Shown here: piece by piece, positions 44,560-60,700 of the stretch
Numbering within the stretch: the stretch's first letter is position 1
Layout: every line of letters starts with the position of its first letter
DNA from: Bugula neritina
Taxonomy: Eukaryota > Bryozoa > Gymnolaemata > Cheilostomatida > Bugulidae
Assembly (NCBI GenBank): GCA_964035545.1
Contig: OZ037766.1
Span: 18,937,581-19,001,580, forward strand
DNA length: 64,000 bases
Reading direction: 5' to 3'
Notes under the pieces: model-generated
What the model saw: the letters and a program-made list of their open reading frames with translations, nothing else
Database searches by the model: none
Told to the model about the DNA's origin: nothing
Position numbers and translations under genes: made by a program

Positions 44560-47036
44560 TGTAAATTATTGAAATACATTGCAACACATTGGAATATACT
44601 GCAACACACTGAAATGTACTGCAACATACTGAAATATACTTCAACATACTGCAGCATACTGAAAGACACTACAACTAACTGAAGTATAGTGTAATATACG
44701 GAAATGTACTGTAACATACTGATATTTACTGCAACACACTGAAATATACTGCAACATACTGAAATACGCTGTAACATGCCAAAATAAACTGCAACATAAT
44801 GCAACATACTGAAATACACTGTAACATACTAAAATACACTGCAACATACTAAAATACATTGCAACATTCTGCAACATACTTCAACATACTGAAATACACC
44901 GTAACATAATGAAATACACTGCAACACATTGAATTATACTGCAACAAACTGAAATATACTGCAACATACTGAAGTTTACTGTAACATACTGAAATACACT
45001 GCAACATATCGAAGTATATCGTAATATACGGACATGTACTGTAACATACTGAAACACACTGAAACATACTTAAACATACTTAAACATAATTCAACACACT
45101 GAAATATACTAAAACATACTGAAATATACTGCAACATACTGCAACATACTGAAATACACTGTAACAAACTGAAATACACTGCAACATGTTGAAATATACT
45201 GCAACATAACCTATCATATTGTAATATACTGAAATATACTGCAACATACCGCAACATACTGAAATACACTGTAGCAAACTGAAATACACTGTAACACATT
45301 GGTATATACTGCAACATACCCAAATATATGGTAATATACTGAAATACACTGCAGCATTCTGCAACATACTTCAACATACTGAAATGTACTGCAACATACT
45401 GAAACACACTGCAACATAACGAGGTATATCGAAATATACGGACATGTACTGTAACATACTGAAATATACTGCAACATACTGCAACATACTGAAATACACT
45501 GTAACATACTGCAACATACCTAAATACACTGTAACATACTAAAATACACTGCAACATTCTGCAACATACTTCAACATACTGAAATACACCGAAACATAAT
45601 GAAGTACACTGCAACACAATGAAATATACTGCAACACACTGACATATACTGCAACACATCCAATTACATCGTAATATACGGACATGTACTATAACATACT
45701 GAAACATACTGAAACATACTGAAACAAAATGAAATAAACTGTAACACACTGAGTAATACTGCAAAATGCTGAAATATACTGTAACACAGTGAAGTATACT
45801 GCAAAATTTTGAAACATACTGTAACATACTGAAACATGAGCAATATACTGAAAAATGCCTCAACATACTCAAATACACTGCAAGAAACTGCAACATACGT
45901 AAATACACCGCAACATACTGACATACACTGCAACATACTGCAACATACTGAAGTCCACTGTGAAATATTGAAATACACTGCAACACATTGGAATATACTG
46001 CAACACACTGAACTATACCGCAACATACTGAAATATACTGCAACATACTGCAACATACTGAAATACACTGTAACATACTGTAACATACTGAAATACACTG
46101 CAACAAACTGCAACATACTGAAGTACACTGTAAAATATTGAAATACACTGCAACACAATGGATTATACTGCAACACACTGAAATGTACTGCAACATCCTG
46201 AAATATACTTCAACCTACTGCAGCATGCTGAAAGACACTACAACTAACTGAAGTATAGTGTAATATACGGAAATGTACTGTAACATACTGATATTTGCTG
46301 CAACACACTGAAATATACTGCAACATACTGAAATACACTGTAACATGATAAAATAAACTGCAACATACTGCAACATACTGAAATACACTGTAACATACTG
46401 AAATACACTGCAACCTTCTGCAACATACTTCAACCTACTGAAATGCACTGTAACATAATGAAATACACTGCAACACATTGAAATATACTGCAACACACTG
46501 AAATATATTGCAACACATCGAAGTACATCGTAATATACGGACATGTACTGTAACATACTGAAACATACCTAAACATACTGAAACAAAATGAAACAAACTG
46601 TAACACACTGAGTAATACTGCAAAATGCTGAAATATACTGTAACACAGTGAAGTATACTGCAAAATTCTGAAACATATTGGAACATACTGAAACATGAGC
46701 AATATACTGAAAAATGCCTCAACATACTCAAATACACTGCAAGAAACTGGAACATGCGTAAATACACTGTAACATACTGACATACACTGCAACATACTGC
46801 AACATACTGGAGTACACTGTAAAATAGTGAAATGCACTGCAACACATTAAAATATACTGCAACATACCCTATCATATTGTAATATACTGAAATATACTGC
46901 AACATACCGCAACATACTGAAATACACTGTAACAAACTGAAATACACTGTAACACATTGGTATATACTGCAACATACCCAAATATATGCTAATATACTGA
47001 AATACACTGCAGCATTCTGCAACATACTTCAACATA
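44560..47036 (+). repeat. 2.5-kb segment shared with 52.8 and 55.6 kb, copy 1
   Basis: Matches 52829-55305 with constant offset 8269. The part to about 46.8 kb also matches 55567 onward with offset 11007. Shared rare units include ACTTAAACATAATTCAAC (near 45068), ACATCCAATTACATCG and ACACAATGGATTATACTG. Confidence 0.86.
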
Positions 47037-48996
47037 CTGAAATACACTGAAACATAATGAAGTACACTGCAACACAATGAAATATACTGCACACACTGAA
47101 ATATACTGCAACACATCCAAGTACATCGTAATATACGGACATGTACTGTAACATACTGAAACATACTGAAACAAAATGAAATATACTTTAACACGCTGAA
47201 TAATACTGCAAAATGCTGAAATATACTGTAACAAAGTCAAGTATACTGCAAAAATCTGTAACATACTGTAACATACTGAAACATGAGCAACGTACTGAAA
47301 TATGCCTCAACATACTCAAATATACTGCAAAATACTGCAACATACGTAAATACACTGTAACATACTGAAATACACTGCAACACATTGAATTATACTGCAA
47401 CAAACTGGAATATACTGCAACATACTGAAGTTTACTGCAACATACTGAAATACACTGCAACATATCGAAGTATATCGTAATATACGGACATGTACTGTAA
47501 CATACTGAAACACACTGAAACATACTGAAACATACTGAAACATACTTCAACACACTGAAATATACTGAAACATACTGAAATATACTGCAACATACTGCAA
47601 CATACTGAAATACACTGTAACATACTGCAAAATACCTAAATACACTGTAACATACTAAAATACACTGCAACATTCTGCAACATACTTCAACATACTGAAA
47701 TACACTAAAACATAATGAAGTACACTGCAACACAATGAAATATACTGCACACACTGAAATATACTGCAACACATCCAAGTACATCGTAATATACGGACAT
47801 GTACTATAACATACTGAAACATACTGAAACATACTGAAACAAAATGAAATAAACTGTAACACACTGAGTAATACTGCAAAATGCTGAAATATACTGTAAC
47901 ACAGTGAAGTATACTGCAAAATTTTGAAACATACTCTAACATACTGAAACATGAGCAGTATACTGAAAAATGCCTCGACATACTCAAATACACTGCAAGA
48001 AACTGCAACATACGTAAATACACTGTAACATACTGACATACACTGCAACATACTGCAACATACTGAAGTCCACTGTGAAATATTGAAATACACTGCAACA
48101 CATTGGAATATACTGCAACACACTGAACTATACTGCAACATACTGAAATATACTGCAACATACTGCAACATACTGAAATACACTGTAACATACTGTAACA
48201 TACTGAAATACACTGCAACAAACTGCAACATACAGAAGTACACTGTAAAATATTGAAATACACTGCAACACATCGGAATATACTTCAACACACTGAAATA
48301 TACTAAAACATGTTGAAATATACTGCAACATACTGCAACATACTGAAATACACTGTAACAAACTGAAATACACTGCAACACATTGGAATATACTGCAACA
48401 TTCCCTGATATATTGTAATATACTGAAATACACTGCAACATACCGCAACATACTAAATTACACTGTTACAAACTGAAATACACTGCAACACATTGGTATA
48501 TACTGCAACATACCCAAATATATGGTATTATACTGAAATATACTGAAATACACTGCAACACATTGAAAAATACTGCAACATACTGAAAGACACTACAACT
48601 CACTGAAGTATAGTGTAATATACGGAAATGTACTGTAACATACTGATACTTACTGTAACACACTGAATCATACTGCAACATACTGCAATACACTGTAACA
48701 TACCGAAACAAACTGCAACATACTGCAACATACTGAAATACACTGTAACATACTAAAACACACTGCAACATTCTGCAACATACTCCAACGTACTGAAATA
48801 CACTGTCCGATAATGAAATACACTGCAAAATACTGCAACATACTGAAGTACACTGTAAAATGTTGAAATACACGGCAACACATTAAAATATACTGCAACA
48901 CACTGAACTATACTGCAACATACTGAAATTTACTCCAACATGCTGCAACGTACTGAAATACACTGTAACATACTGTAACATACTGAAATACACTGC
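46386..48996 (+). repeat. 2.6-kb segment, copy 3
   Basis: Copy of 40235-42845 with offset 6151. The right end joins a stretch that pairs with 34.46-39.05 kb (offset 13728). The two duplications overlap between about 48188 and 48996. Confidence 0.87.
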
Positions 48997-51900
48997 AACA
49001 AACTGCAACTTACTGGAGTACACTGTACATATTGAAAAACACTGCAACACACTGAAATATACTGCAACACACTGAAATATACTGCAAAATACTGAAATAT
49101 ACTTCAACATACTGCAGCATACTGAAAGACACTACAACTAACTGAAGTATAGTGTAGTATACGGAAAAGTACTGTAACATACTGTCATTTACTGCAACAC
49201 ACTGAAATATACTGCAACATGCTGAAATACACTGTAACATGCCAAAATAAACTGCAACATACTGCAACATACTGAAATACACTGTAACATACTAAATCAC
49301 ACTGCAATATTCTGCAACATACTGAAATGCACTGTAACATAATGAAATACACTGCCACACATTGAAATATACTGCAATACACTGAAATATACTGCAACAC
49401 ATCCAAGGACATCGTAATATACGGACATGTACTATAAGATACTGAAACATACTGAAACATAGTGAAACAAAATGAAATAAACTGTAACACACTGAGTAAT
49501 ACTGCAAAATGCTGAAATATACTGTAACACAGTGAAGTATACTGCAAAATTTTGAAACATACTGTAACATACTGAAACATGAGCAATATCCTGAAAAATG
49601 CCTCAACATACTCAAATACACTGCAAGAAACTGCAACATACGTAAATACACTGTAACATACTGACATACACTGCAACATACTGCAACATACTGAAGTCCA
49701 CTGTGAAATATTGAAATACACTGCAACACATTGGAATATACTGCAACACACTGAACTATACTGCAACACATCCAAGTACATCGTAATAAACGGACATGTA
49801 CTGTAACATACTGAAACATACTGAAACATACTGAAACAAAATGAAATAAACTGTAACACACTGAGTAATACTGCAAAATGCTGAAATATACTGTAACACA
49901 GTGAAGAATACTGCAAAATTCTGAAACATACTGTAACATACTGAAACATGAGCAATATACTGAAAAATGCCTCATCATACTCAAATACACTGCAAGAAAC
50001 TGGAACATACGTAAATACACTGTAACATACTGACATACACTGCAACATACTGCAACAGACTGAAGTCCACTGTAAAATATTGAAATACACTGCAACACAT
50101 TGGAATATACTGCAACACACTGAACTATACTGCAACATACTGAAATATACTGCAACATACTGCAACATACTGAAATACACTGTAACATACTGTAACATAC
50201 TGAAATACACTGCAACAAACTGCAACATAATGATGTACACTGTACATATTGAAGACACTGCAACACACTGAAATATACTGCAACACACTGAAATATACTG
50301 CAAAATACTGAAATATACTTCAACACACTGCAGCATACTGAAAGACATTACAACTAACTGAAGCAAAGTGCAATATACAGAAATGTACTGTAACATACTG
50401 ATATTTACTGTAACACACTTAAATATACTGCAACATACTGAAATACACTGTAACATACCGAAATAACCTGCAACATACTGCAACATACTGAAATACACTG
50501 CAACATACTAAAATACATTGCAACATACTAAAATACACTGCAACATTTTTGCAACATACTTCAACACACTGAAATACACCGTAACATAATGAAATACACT
50601 GCAACACATTGAAATATACTGCAACACACTGAAATATACTGCAACACATCCAAGTACATCGTAATATACTGACATGTACTGTAACATACTGAAACACACT
50701 GAAACATACTGAAACATACTGAAACATACTTCAACACACTGAAATATAGTAAAACATACTGAAATATACTGCAACATACTGCAACATACTGAAATACACT
50801 GTAACAAACTAAAATACACTGCAACACATTGAAATATACTGCAACAAACTGAAATATACTGCAACATACTGAAGCTTACTCCAACATACTGAAATACACT
50901 GCAACATATCGAAGTATATCGTAATATACGGACATGTACTGTAACATACTGAAACACACTGAAACATACTGAAACATACTGAAACATACTTCAACACACT
51001 GAAATATACTAAAACATACTGAAATATACTGCAACATACTGCAACATACTGAAATACACTGTAACAAACTGAAATACACTGCAACACATTGAAATATATT
51101 GCACCATACCCTATCATATTGTAATTTACTGAAATATACTGCAACATACCGCAACATACTGAAATACACTGTAACAAACTGAAATACACTGTAACAAATT
51201 GGTTAATACTGCAACATACCCAAATATATGGTAATATACTGAAATACACTGCAGCATTCTGCAACATACTTCAACATACTGAAATGTACTGCAACATACT
51301 GAAACACACTGCAACATAACGAGGTATATCGAAATATACGGACATGTACTGTAACATACTGAAATATACTGCAACATACTGCAACATACTGAAATACACT
51401 GTAACATACTGCAACATACCTAAATACACTGTAACATACTAAATTACACTGCAACATTCTGCAACATACTTCAACATACTGAAATACACTGAAACATAAT
51501 GAAGGACACTGCAACACAATGAAGTATACTGCAACACACTGAAATTTACTGCAACACATCCAAGTACATCGTAATATACGGACATGTACTTTAACATACT
51601 GAAACATACTGAAACATACTGAAACAAAATGAAATCAACTGTAACACACTGATTAATACTGCAAAATGCTGAAATATACTGTAACACAGTGAAGTATACT
51701 GCAAAATTTTGAAACATACTGTAACGTACTGAAACATGAGCAATATACTGAAAAATGCCTCAACATACTCAAATACACTGCAAGAAACTGCAACATACGT
51801 AAATACACTGTAACATACTGACATACACTGCAACATACTGCAACATACTGAAGTCCACGGTGAAATATTGAAATACACTGCAACACATTGGAATATACTG

Positions 51901-52790
51901 GAACACACTGAACTATACTGCAACATACTGAAATATACTGCAACATACTGCAACATACTGAAATACACTGTAACATACTGAAATACACTGCAACAAACTG
52001 CAACATACTGAAGAACACTGTAAAATATTGAAATACACTGCAACACATCGGAATATACTTCAACACACTGAAATATACTAAAACATGTTGAAATATACTG
52101 CAACACACTGCAACATACTGAAATACACTGGAACAAACTGAAATACACTGCAACACATTGGAATATACTGCAACATTCCCTGATTTATTGTAATATACTG
52201 AAATACACTGCAACATACCGCAACATACTAAATTACACTGTTACAAACTGAAATACAATGCAACACATTGGTATATACTGCAACATACCCAAATATATGG
52301 TATTATACTGAAATATACTGAAATACACTGCAACACATTGAAAAATACTGCAACATACTGAAAGACACTACAACTGACTGAAGTATAGTGTAATATACGG
52401 AAATGTACTGTAACATACTGATACTTACTGTAACACACTGAATCATACTGCAACATACTGCAATACACTGTAACATACCGAAACAAACTGCAACATGCTG
52501 CAACATACTGAAATACACTGTAACATACTAAAACACACTGCAACATTCTGCAACATACTCCAACGTACTGAAATACACTGTAACATAATGAATTACACTG
52601 CAAAATACTGCAACATACTGAAGTACACTGTAAAATGTTGAAATACACGGCAACACATTAAAATATACTGCAACACACTGAAGTATACTGCAACATACTG
52701 AAATATACTGCAACATACTGCAACATACTGAAATACACTGTAACATACTGTAACATACTGAAATACACTGTAACATACTGTAACATACTG
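48188..52790 (+). repeat. 4.6-kb segmental duplication, right copy
   Basis: Copy of 34460-39050. It holds the 369-bp pair at 49581 and 49950. At about 50541 it has CAACATTTTTG (11 bp) where the other copies have CAACATTCTG (10 bp), a private insertion that shifts the decamer register from there on. Confidence 0.88.
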
Positions 52791-55497
52791 AAATACACTG
52801 CAACAAACTGCAACATACTGAAGTACACTGTAAAATATTGAAATACACTGCAACACAATGGATTATACTGCAACACACTGAAATGTACTGCAACATACTG
52901 AAATATACTTCAACATACTGCAGCATACTGAAAGACACTACAACTAACTGAAGTATAGTGTAATATACGGAAATGTACTGTAACATACTGATATTTACTG
53001 CAACACACTGAAATATACTGCAACATACTGAAATACGCTGTAACATGCCAAAATAAACTGCAACATACTGCAACATACTGAAATACACTGTAACATACTA
53101 AAATACACTGCAACATACTAAAATACATTGCAACATTCTGCAACATACTTCAACATACTGAAATACACCGTAACATAATGAAATACACTGCAACACATTG
53201 AATTATACTGCAACAAACTGAAATATACTGCAACATACTGAAGTTTACTGTAACATACTGAAATACACTGCAACATATCGAAGCATATCGTAATATACGG
53301 ACATGTACTGTAACATACTGAAACACACTGAAACATACTTAAACATACTTAAACATAATTCAACACACTGAAATATACTAAAACATACTGAAATATACTG
53401 CAACATACTGCAACATACTGAAATACACTGTAACAAACTGAAATACACTGCAACACGTTGAAATATACTGCAACATACCCTATCATATTGTAATATACTG
53501 AAATATACTGCAACATACCGCAACATACTGAAATACACTGTAGCAAACTGAAATACACTGTAACACATTGGTATATACTGCAACATACCCAAATATATGG
53601 TAATATACTGAAATACACTGCAGCATTCTGCAACATACTTCAACATACTGAAATGTACTGCAACATACTGAAACACACTGCAACATAACGAGGTATATCG
53701 AAATATACGGATATGTACTGTAACATACTGAAATATACTGCAACATACTGCAACATACTGAAATACACTGTAACATACTGCAACATACCTAAATACACTC
53801 TAACATACTAAAACACACTGCAACATTCTGCAACATACTTCAACATACTGAAATACGCCGAAACATAATGAAGTACACTGCAACACAATGAAATATACTG
53901 CAACACACTGAAATATACTGCAACACATCCAATTACATCGTAATATACGGACATGTACTATAACATACTGAAACATACTGAAACATACTGAAACAAAATG
54001 AAATAAACTGTAACACACTGAGTAATACTGCAAAATGCTGGAATATACTGTAACACAGTGAAGTATACTGCAAAATTTTGAAACATACTGTAACATACTG
54101 AAACATGAGCAATATACTGAAAAATGCCTCAACATACTCAAATACACTGCAAGAAACTGCAACATACGTAAATACACCGCAACATACTGACATACACTGC
54201 AACATACTGCAACATACTGAAGTCCACTGTGAAATATTGAAATACACTGCAACACATTGGAATATACTGCAACACACTGAACTATACCGCAACATACTGA
54301 AATATACTGCAACATACTGCAACATACTGAAATACACTGTAACATACTGTAACATACTGAAATACACTGCAACAAACTGCAACATACTGAAGTACACTGT
54401 AAAATATTGAAATACACTGCAACACAATGGATTATACTGCAACACACTGAAATGTACTGCAACATCCTGAAATATACTTCAACCTACTGCAGCATACTGA
54501 AAGACACTACAACTAACTGAAGTATAGTGTAATATACGGAAATGTACTGTAACATACTGATATTTGCTGCAACACACTGAAATATACTGCAACATACTGA
54601 AATACACTGTAACATGATAAAATAAACTGCAACATACTGCAACATACTGAAATACACTGTAACATACTGAAATACACTGCAACATTCTGCAACATACTTC
54701 AACCTACTGAAATGCACTGTAACATAATGAAATACACTGCAACACATTGAAATATACTGCAACACACTGAAATATATTGCAACACATCCAAGTACATCGT
54801 AATATACGGACATGTACTGTAACATACTGAAACATACCTAAACATACTGAAACAAAATGAAACAAACTGTAACACACTGAGTAATACTGCAAAATGCTGA
54901 AATATACTGTAACACAGTGAAGTATACTGCAAAATTCTGAAACATATTGGAACATACTGATACATGAGCAATATACTGAAAAATGCCTCAACATACTCAA
55001 ATACACTGCAAGAAACTGGAACATGCGTAAATACACTGTAACATACTGACATACACTGCAACATACTGCAACATACTGGAGTACACTGTAAAATAGTGAA
55101 ATGCACTGCAACACATTGAAATATACTGCAACATACCCTATCATATTGTAATATACTGAAATATACTGCAACATACCGCAACATACTGAAATACACTGTA
55201 ACAAACTGAAATACACTGTAACACATTGGTATATACTGCAACATACCCAAATATATGGTAATATACTGAAATACACTGCAGCATTCTGCAACATACTTCA
55301 ACATACTGAAATGTACTGCAACATACTGAAACACACTGCAACATAATGAGGTATATCGAAATATACGGACATGTACTGTAACATACTGAAATATACTGCA
55401 ACATACTGAAATACACTGTAACATACTGCAACATACCTAAATACACTGTAACATACTAAAATACACTGAAACATTCTGCAACATACCGCAACATACT
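52760..55497 (+). repeat. 2738-bp direct tandem duplication, unit 1
   Basis: Recurs immediately downstream at 55498-58228 with offset 2738, then 2748 after a one-decamer deletion near 55400 in this unit. The start and end of the two units abut, so this is a true head-to-tail duplication. It also matches 44.56-47.04 kb (offset 8269). Confidence 0.88.
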
Positions 55498-58228
55498 GAA
55501 ATACACTGTAACATACTGTGACATACTGAAATACACTGCAACAAACTGCAACATACTGAAGTACACTGTAAATTATTGAAATACACTGCAACACATTGGA
55601 ATATACTGCAACACACTGAAATGTACTGCAACATACTGAAATATACTTCAACATACTGCAGCATACTGAAAGACACTACAACTAACTGAAGTATAGTGTA
55701 ATATACGGAAATGTACTGTAACATACTGATATTTACTGCAACACACTGAAATATACTGCAACATACTGAAATACGCTGTAACATGCCAAAATAAACTGCA
55801 ACATACTGCAACATACTGAAATACACTTTAACATACTAAAATACACTGCAACATACTAAAATACATTGCAACATTCTGCAACATACTTCAACATACTGAA
55901 ATACACCGTAACATAATGAAATACACTGCAACACATTGAATTATACTGCAACAAACTGAAATATACTGCAACATACTGAAGTTTACTGTAACATACTGAA
56001 ATACACTGCAACATATCGTAGTATATCGTAATATACGGACATGTACTGTAACATACTGAAACACACTGAAACATACTTAAACATACTTAAACATAATTCA
56101 ACACACTGAAATATACTAAAACATACTGAAATATACTGCAACATACTGCAACATACTGAAATACACTGTAACAAACTGAAATACACTGCAACACGTTGAC
56201 ATATACTGCAACATACCCTATCATATTGTAATATACTGAAATATACTGCAACATACCGCAACATACTGAAATACACTGTAGCAAACTGAAATACACTGTA
56301 ACACATTGGTATATACTGCAACATACCCAAATATATGGTAATATACTGAAATACACTGCAGCATTCTGCAACATACTTCAACATACTGAAATGTACTGCA
56401 ACATACTGAAACACACTGCAACATAACGAGGTATATTGAAATATACGGACATGTACTGTAACATACTGAAATATACTGCAACATACTGCAACATACTGAA
56501 ATACACTGTAACATACTGCAACATACCTAAATACACTGTAACATACTAAAATACACTGCAACATTCTGCAACATACTTCAACATACTGAAATACACTGAA
56601 ACATAATGAAGTACACTGCAACACAATGAAATATACTGCAACACACTGAAATATACTGCAACACATCCAATTACATCGTAATATACGGACATGTACTATA
56701 ACATACTGAAACATACTGAAACATACTGAAACAAAATGAAATAAACTGTAACACACTGAGTAATACTGCAAAATGCTGAAATATACTGTAACACAGTGAA
56801 GTATACTGCAAAATTTTGAAACATACTGTAACATACTGAAACATGAGCAATATACTGAAAAATGCCTCAACATACTCAAATACACTGCAAGAAACTGCAA
56901 CATACGTATATACACCGCAACATACTGACATACACTGCAACATACTGCAACATACTGAAGTCCACTGTGAAATATTGAAATACACTGCAACACATTGGAA
57001 TATATTGCAACACACTGAACTATACCGCAACATACTGAAATATACTGCAACATACTGCAACATACTGAAATACACTGTAACATACTGTAACATACTGAAA
57101 TACACTGCAACAAACTGCAACATACTGAAGTACACTGTAAAATATCGAAATACACTGCAACACAATGGATTATACTGCAACACACTGAAATGGACTGCAA
57201 CATACTGAAATATACTTCAACCTACTGCAGCATACTGAAAGACACTACAACTAACTGAAGTATAGTGTAATATACGGAAATGTACTGTAACATACTGATA
57301 TTTGCTGCAACACACTGAAATATACTGCAACATACTGAAATACACTGTAACATGATAAAATAAACTGCAACATACTGCAACATACTGAAATACACTGTAA
57401 CATACTGAAATACACTGCAACATTCTGCAACATACTTCAACCTACTGAAATGCACTGTAACATAATGAAATACACTGCAACACATTGAAATATACTGCAA
57501 CACACTGAAATATATTGCAACACATCCAAGTACATCGTAATATACGGACATGTACTGTAACATACTGAAACATACCTAAACATACTGAAACAAAATGAAA
57601 CAAACTGTAACACACTGAGTAATACTGCAAAATGCTGAAATATACTGTAACACAGTGAAGTATACTGCAAAATTCTTAAACATATTGGAACATACTGAAA
57701 CATGAGCAATATACTGAAAAATGCCTCAACATACTCAAATACACTGCAAGAAACTGGAACATGCGTAAATACACTGTAACATACTGACATACACTGCAAC
57801 ATACTGCAACATACTGGAGTACACTGTAAAATAGTGAAATGCACTGCAACACATTGAAATATACTGCAACATACCCTATCATATTGTAATATACTGAAAT
57901 ATACTGCAACATACCGCAACATACTGAAATACACTGTTACAAACTGAAATACACTGTAACACATTGGTATATACTGCAACATACCCAAATATATGGTAAT
58001 ATACTGAAATACACTGCAGCATTCTGCAACATACTTCAACATACTGAAATGTACTGCAACATACTGAAACACACTGCAACATAATGAGGTATATCGAAAT
58101 ATACGGACATGTACTGTAACATACTGAAATATACTGCAACATACTGCAACATACTGAAATACACTGTAACATACTGCAACATACCTAAATACACTGTAAC
58201 ATACTAAAATACACTGCAACATTCTGCA
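55498..58228 (+). repeat. 2738-bp direct tandem duplication, unit 2
   Basis: Head-to-tail copy of 52760-55497. Part of it (up to about 56053) recurs again near 61395-61950 (offset 5897). A few sites show CG in one unit and TG in the other, for example TATATTG at 56432 where the paralogues have TATATCG. Confidence 0.88.
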
Positions 58229-58554
58229 ACATACTTCAACATGCTGAAATACACTGAAACATAATGAAGTACACTGCAACACAATGAAATATACTGCAAC
58301 ACACTGAAATATACTGCAACACACTGAAATATACTGCAAAATACTGAAATATACTTCAACACACTGCAGCATACTGAAAGACACTACAACTAACTGAAGT
58401 ATAGTGCAATATACAGAAATGTACTGTAGAATACTGATATTTACCGTAACACACTTAAATATACTGCAACATACTGAAATACACTGTAACATACCGAAAT
58501 AAGCTGCAACATACTGGAACATACTGAAATACACTGCAACATACTAAAATACAT

Positions 58555-59430
58555 TGCAACATACTAAAATACACTGCAACATTCTGCAACATACTTCAAC
58601 ATACTGAAGTACACCGTAACATAATGAAATACACTGCAACACATTGAAACATACTGCAACACACTGAAATATACTGCAACACATCCAAGTACATCGTAAT
58701 ATACGGACATGTACTGTAACATACTGAAACACACTGAAACATACTGAAACATACTGAAACATACTTCAACACACTGAAATATACTAAAACATAATGAAAT
58801 ATACTGCAACATACTGCAACATACTGAAATACACTGTAACAAACTCAAATACACTGCAACACATTGGAATATACTGCAACATACCCTAATGATATGTAAT
58901 ATACTGCAACATACCGCAAAATACTGAAATACACTGTAAAAAAGTGAAATACACCGCAACACATTGCTACATACTGCAACATACCCAAATATATGGTAAT
59001 AAACTGAAATACACTGCAACATTCTGCAACATACTTCAACATACTGAAATGTACTGCAACATACTGAAATACAGTGCAACATAACGAGGTATATCGAAAT
59101 ATACGGACATGTACTGTAACATACTGAAACACACTGAAACATACTGAAACATACCGAAACATACTGAGACGTACTGAAATACACTGCAACATGCTGCAAC
59201 AGCCTGAAGTACAGTGTAACATATTGAAATACACTGCAACACATTGAAATATACCGCAACACACTGAAATATACTGCAACACATCCAAGTACATCGTAAT
59301 ATATGGACATGTACTGTAACATACTGTAAGACACTGAAACATACTGCAACATACTGAAATACACTGTAACATACTGCAACATACCTAAATACACTGTAAC
59401 ATACTAAAATACACTGCAACATTCTGCAAC
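58555..59430 (+). repeat. Segmental copy pair B5, left copy
   Basis: Matches 60504-61379 with constant offset 1949. Shared rare units include ACTGAGACGTACTG (59164 and 61113) and ACAGTGTAACATATTG (59212 and 61161). The marker near 58880 is altered (CCCTAATGATATG). Confidence 0.82.
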
Positions 59431-59919
59431 ATACTTCAACATACTGAAATACACTGAAACATAATGAAGTACACTGCAACACAATGAAATATACTGCAAC
59501 ACACTGAAATATACTGCAACACATCCAAGTACATCGTAATATACGGACATGTACTATAACATACTGAAACATACTGAAACATACTGAAACGAAATGAAAT
59601 AAACTGTAACACAGCGAGTAATACTGCAAAATGCTGAAATATACTGTAACACAGTGAAGTATACTGCAAAATTTTGAAACGTACTGTAACATACTGAAAC
59701 ATGAGCAATATACTGAAAAATGCCTCAACATACTCAAATACACTGCAAGAAACTGCAACATACGTAAATACGCTGTAACATACTGACATACACTACAACA
59801 TACTGCAACATACAGAAGTCCACTGTGAAATATTGAAATACACTGCAACACATTGGAATATACTGCAACGCACTGAAATATACTGCAACATACTGAAATA
59901 TACTGCAACATACTGCAAC

Positions 59920-60700
59920 ATACTGAAATACACTGTAACATGCTGTAACATACTGAAATACACTGCAACAAACTGCAACATACTCAAGTACACTGTAAAA
60001 TATTGAAAAACACTGCAACACATTGAAATATACCGCAACACACTGAAATATACTGCAACACATCCAAGTACATCGTAATATACGGACATGTACTGTAACA
60101 TACTGAAACATACTGAAACAAAATGAAATATACTGTTGCGCACTGAATAATACTCTAAAATTCCGAAATAAACTGTAACACAGTGAAGTATACTGCAAAT
60201 TTCTGAAATATACTGTAACAAACTGAAATAGGCCTCAACATACTCAAATATACTGCAAGATACTGCAACATACGTAAGAACACTGTAACATACTGAAATA
60301 CACTGCAACATACTGCAACATACTGAAGTACACTGTAAAACATTGAAATACACTGAAACACATTGGTATATACTGCAACACACTGAAATGTACTGTAACA
60401 TACTGATATTTACTGCAACACACTTAAATATACTGCAACAGACTGACATACGCTGTAACATGCCAAAATAAACTGCAACATACTGCAACATACTGAAATA
60501 CACTGTAACATACTAAATTACACTGCAACATTCTGCAACATACTTCAACATACTGAAATGCACTGTAACATAATGAAATACACTGCAACACATTGAAATA
60601 TACTGCAACACACTGAAATATATTGCAACACATCCAAGTACATCGTAATATACGGACATGTACTGTAACATACTGAAACATACTGAAACATACTGAAACA
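59920..60700 (+). repeat. Segmental copy pair B6, left copy, with A-like core
   Basis: Matches 61950-62730 with constant offset 2030. Inside it (about 60120-60350) is the run CAGTGAAGTATACTG, ATAGGCCTCAAC, ACTCAAATATACTGCAAG. This has the spelling of family A, not of the surrounding B units. Confidence 0.8.

Noticed and set aside
56843-57208. Plus-strand open frame of 121 codons (relatives of 101 codons at 45836 and 54105; of 63 codons at 24898, 36342, 50080)
   Set aside because: The product is the plus-strand reading of the same repeat (KYTATYCNIL-type units). It stays open only where the TGA of CTGAAA does not fall in frame for several units.
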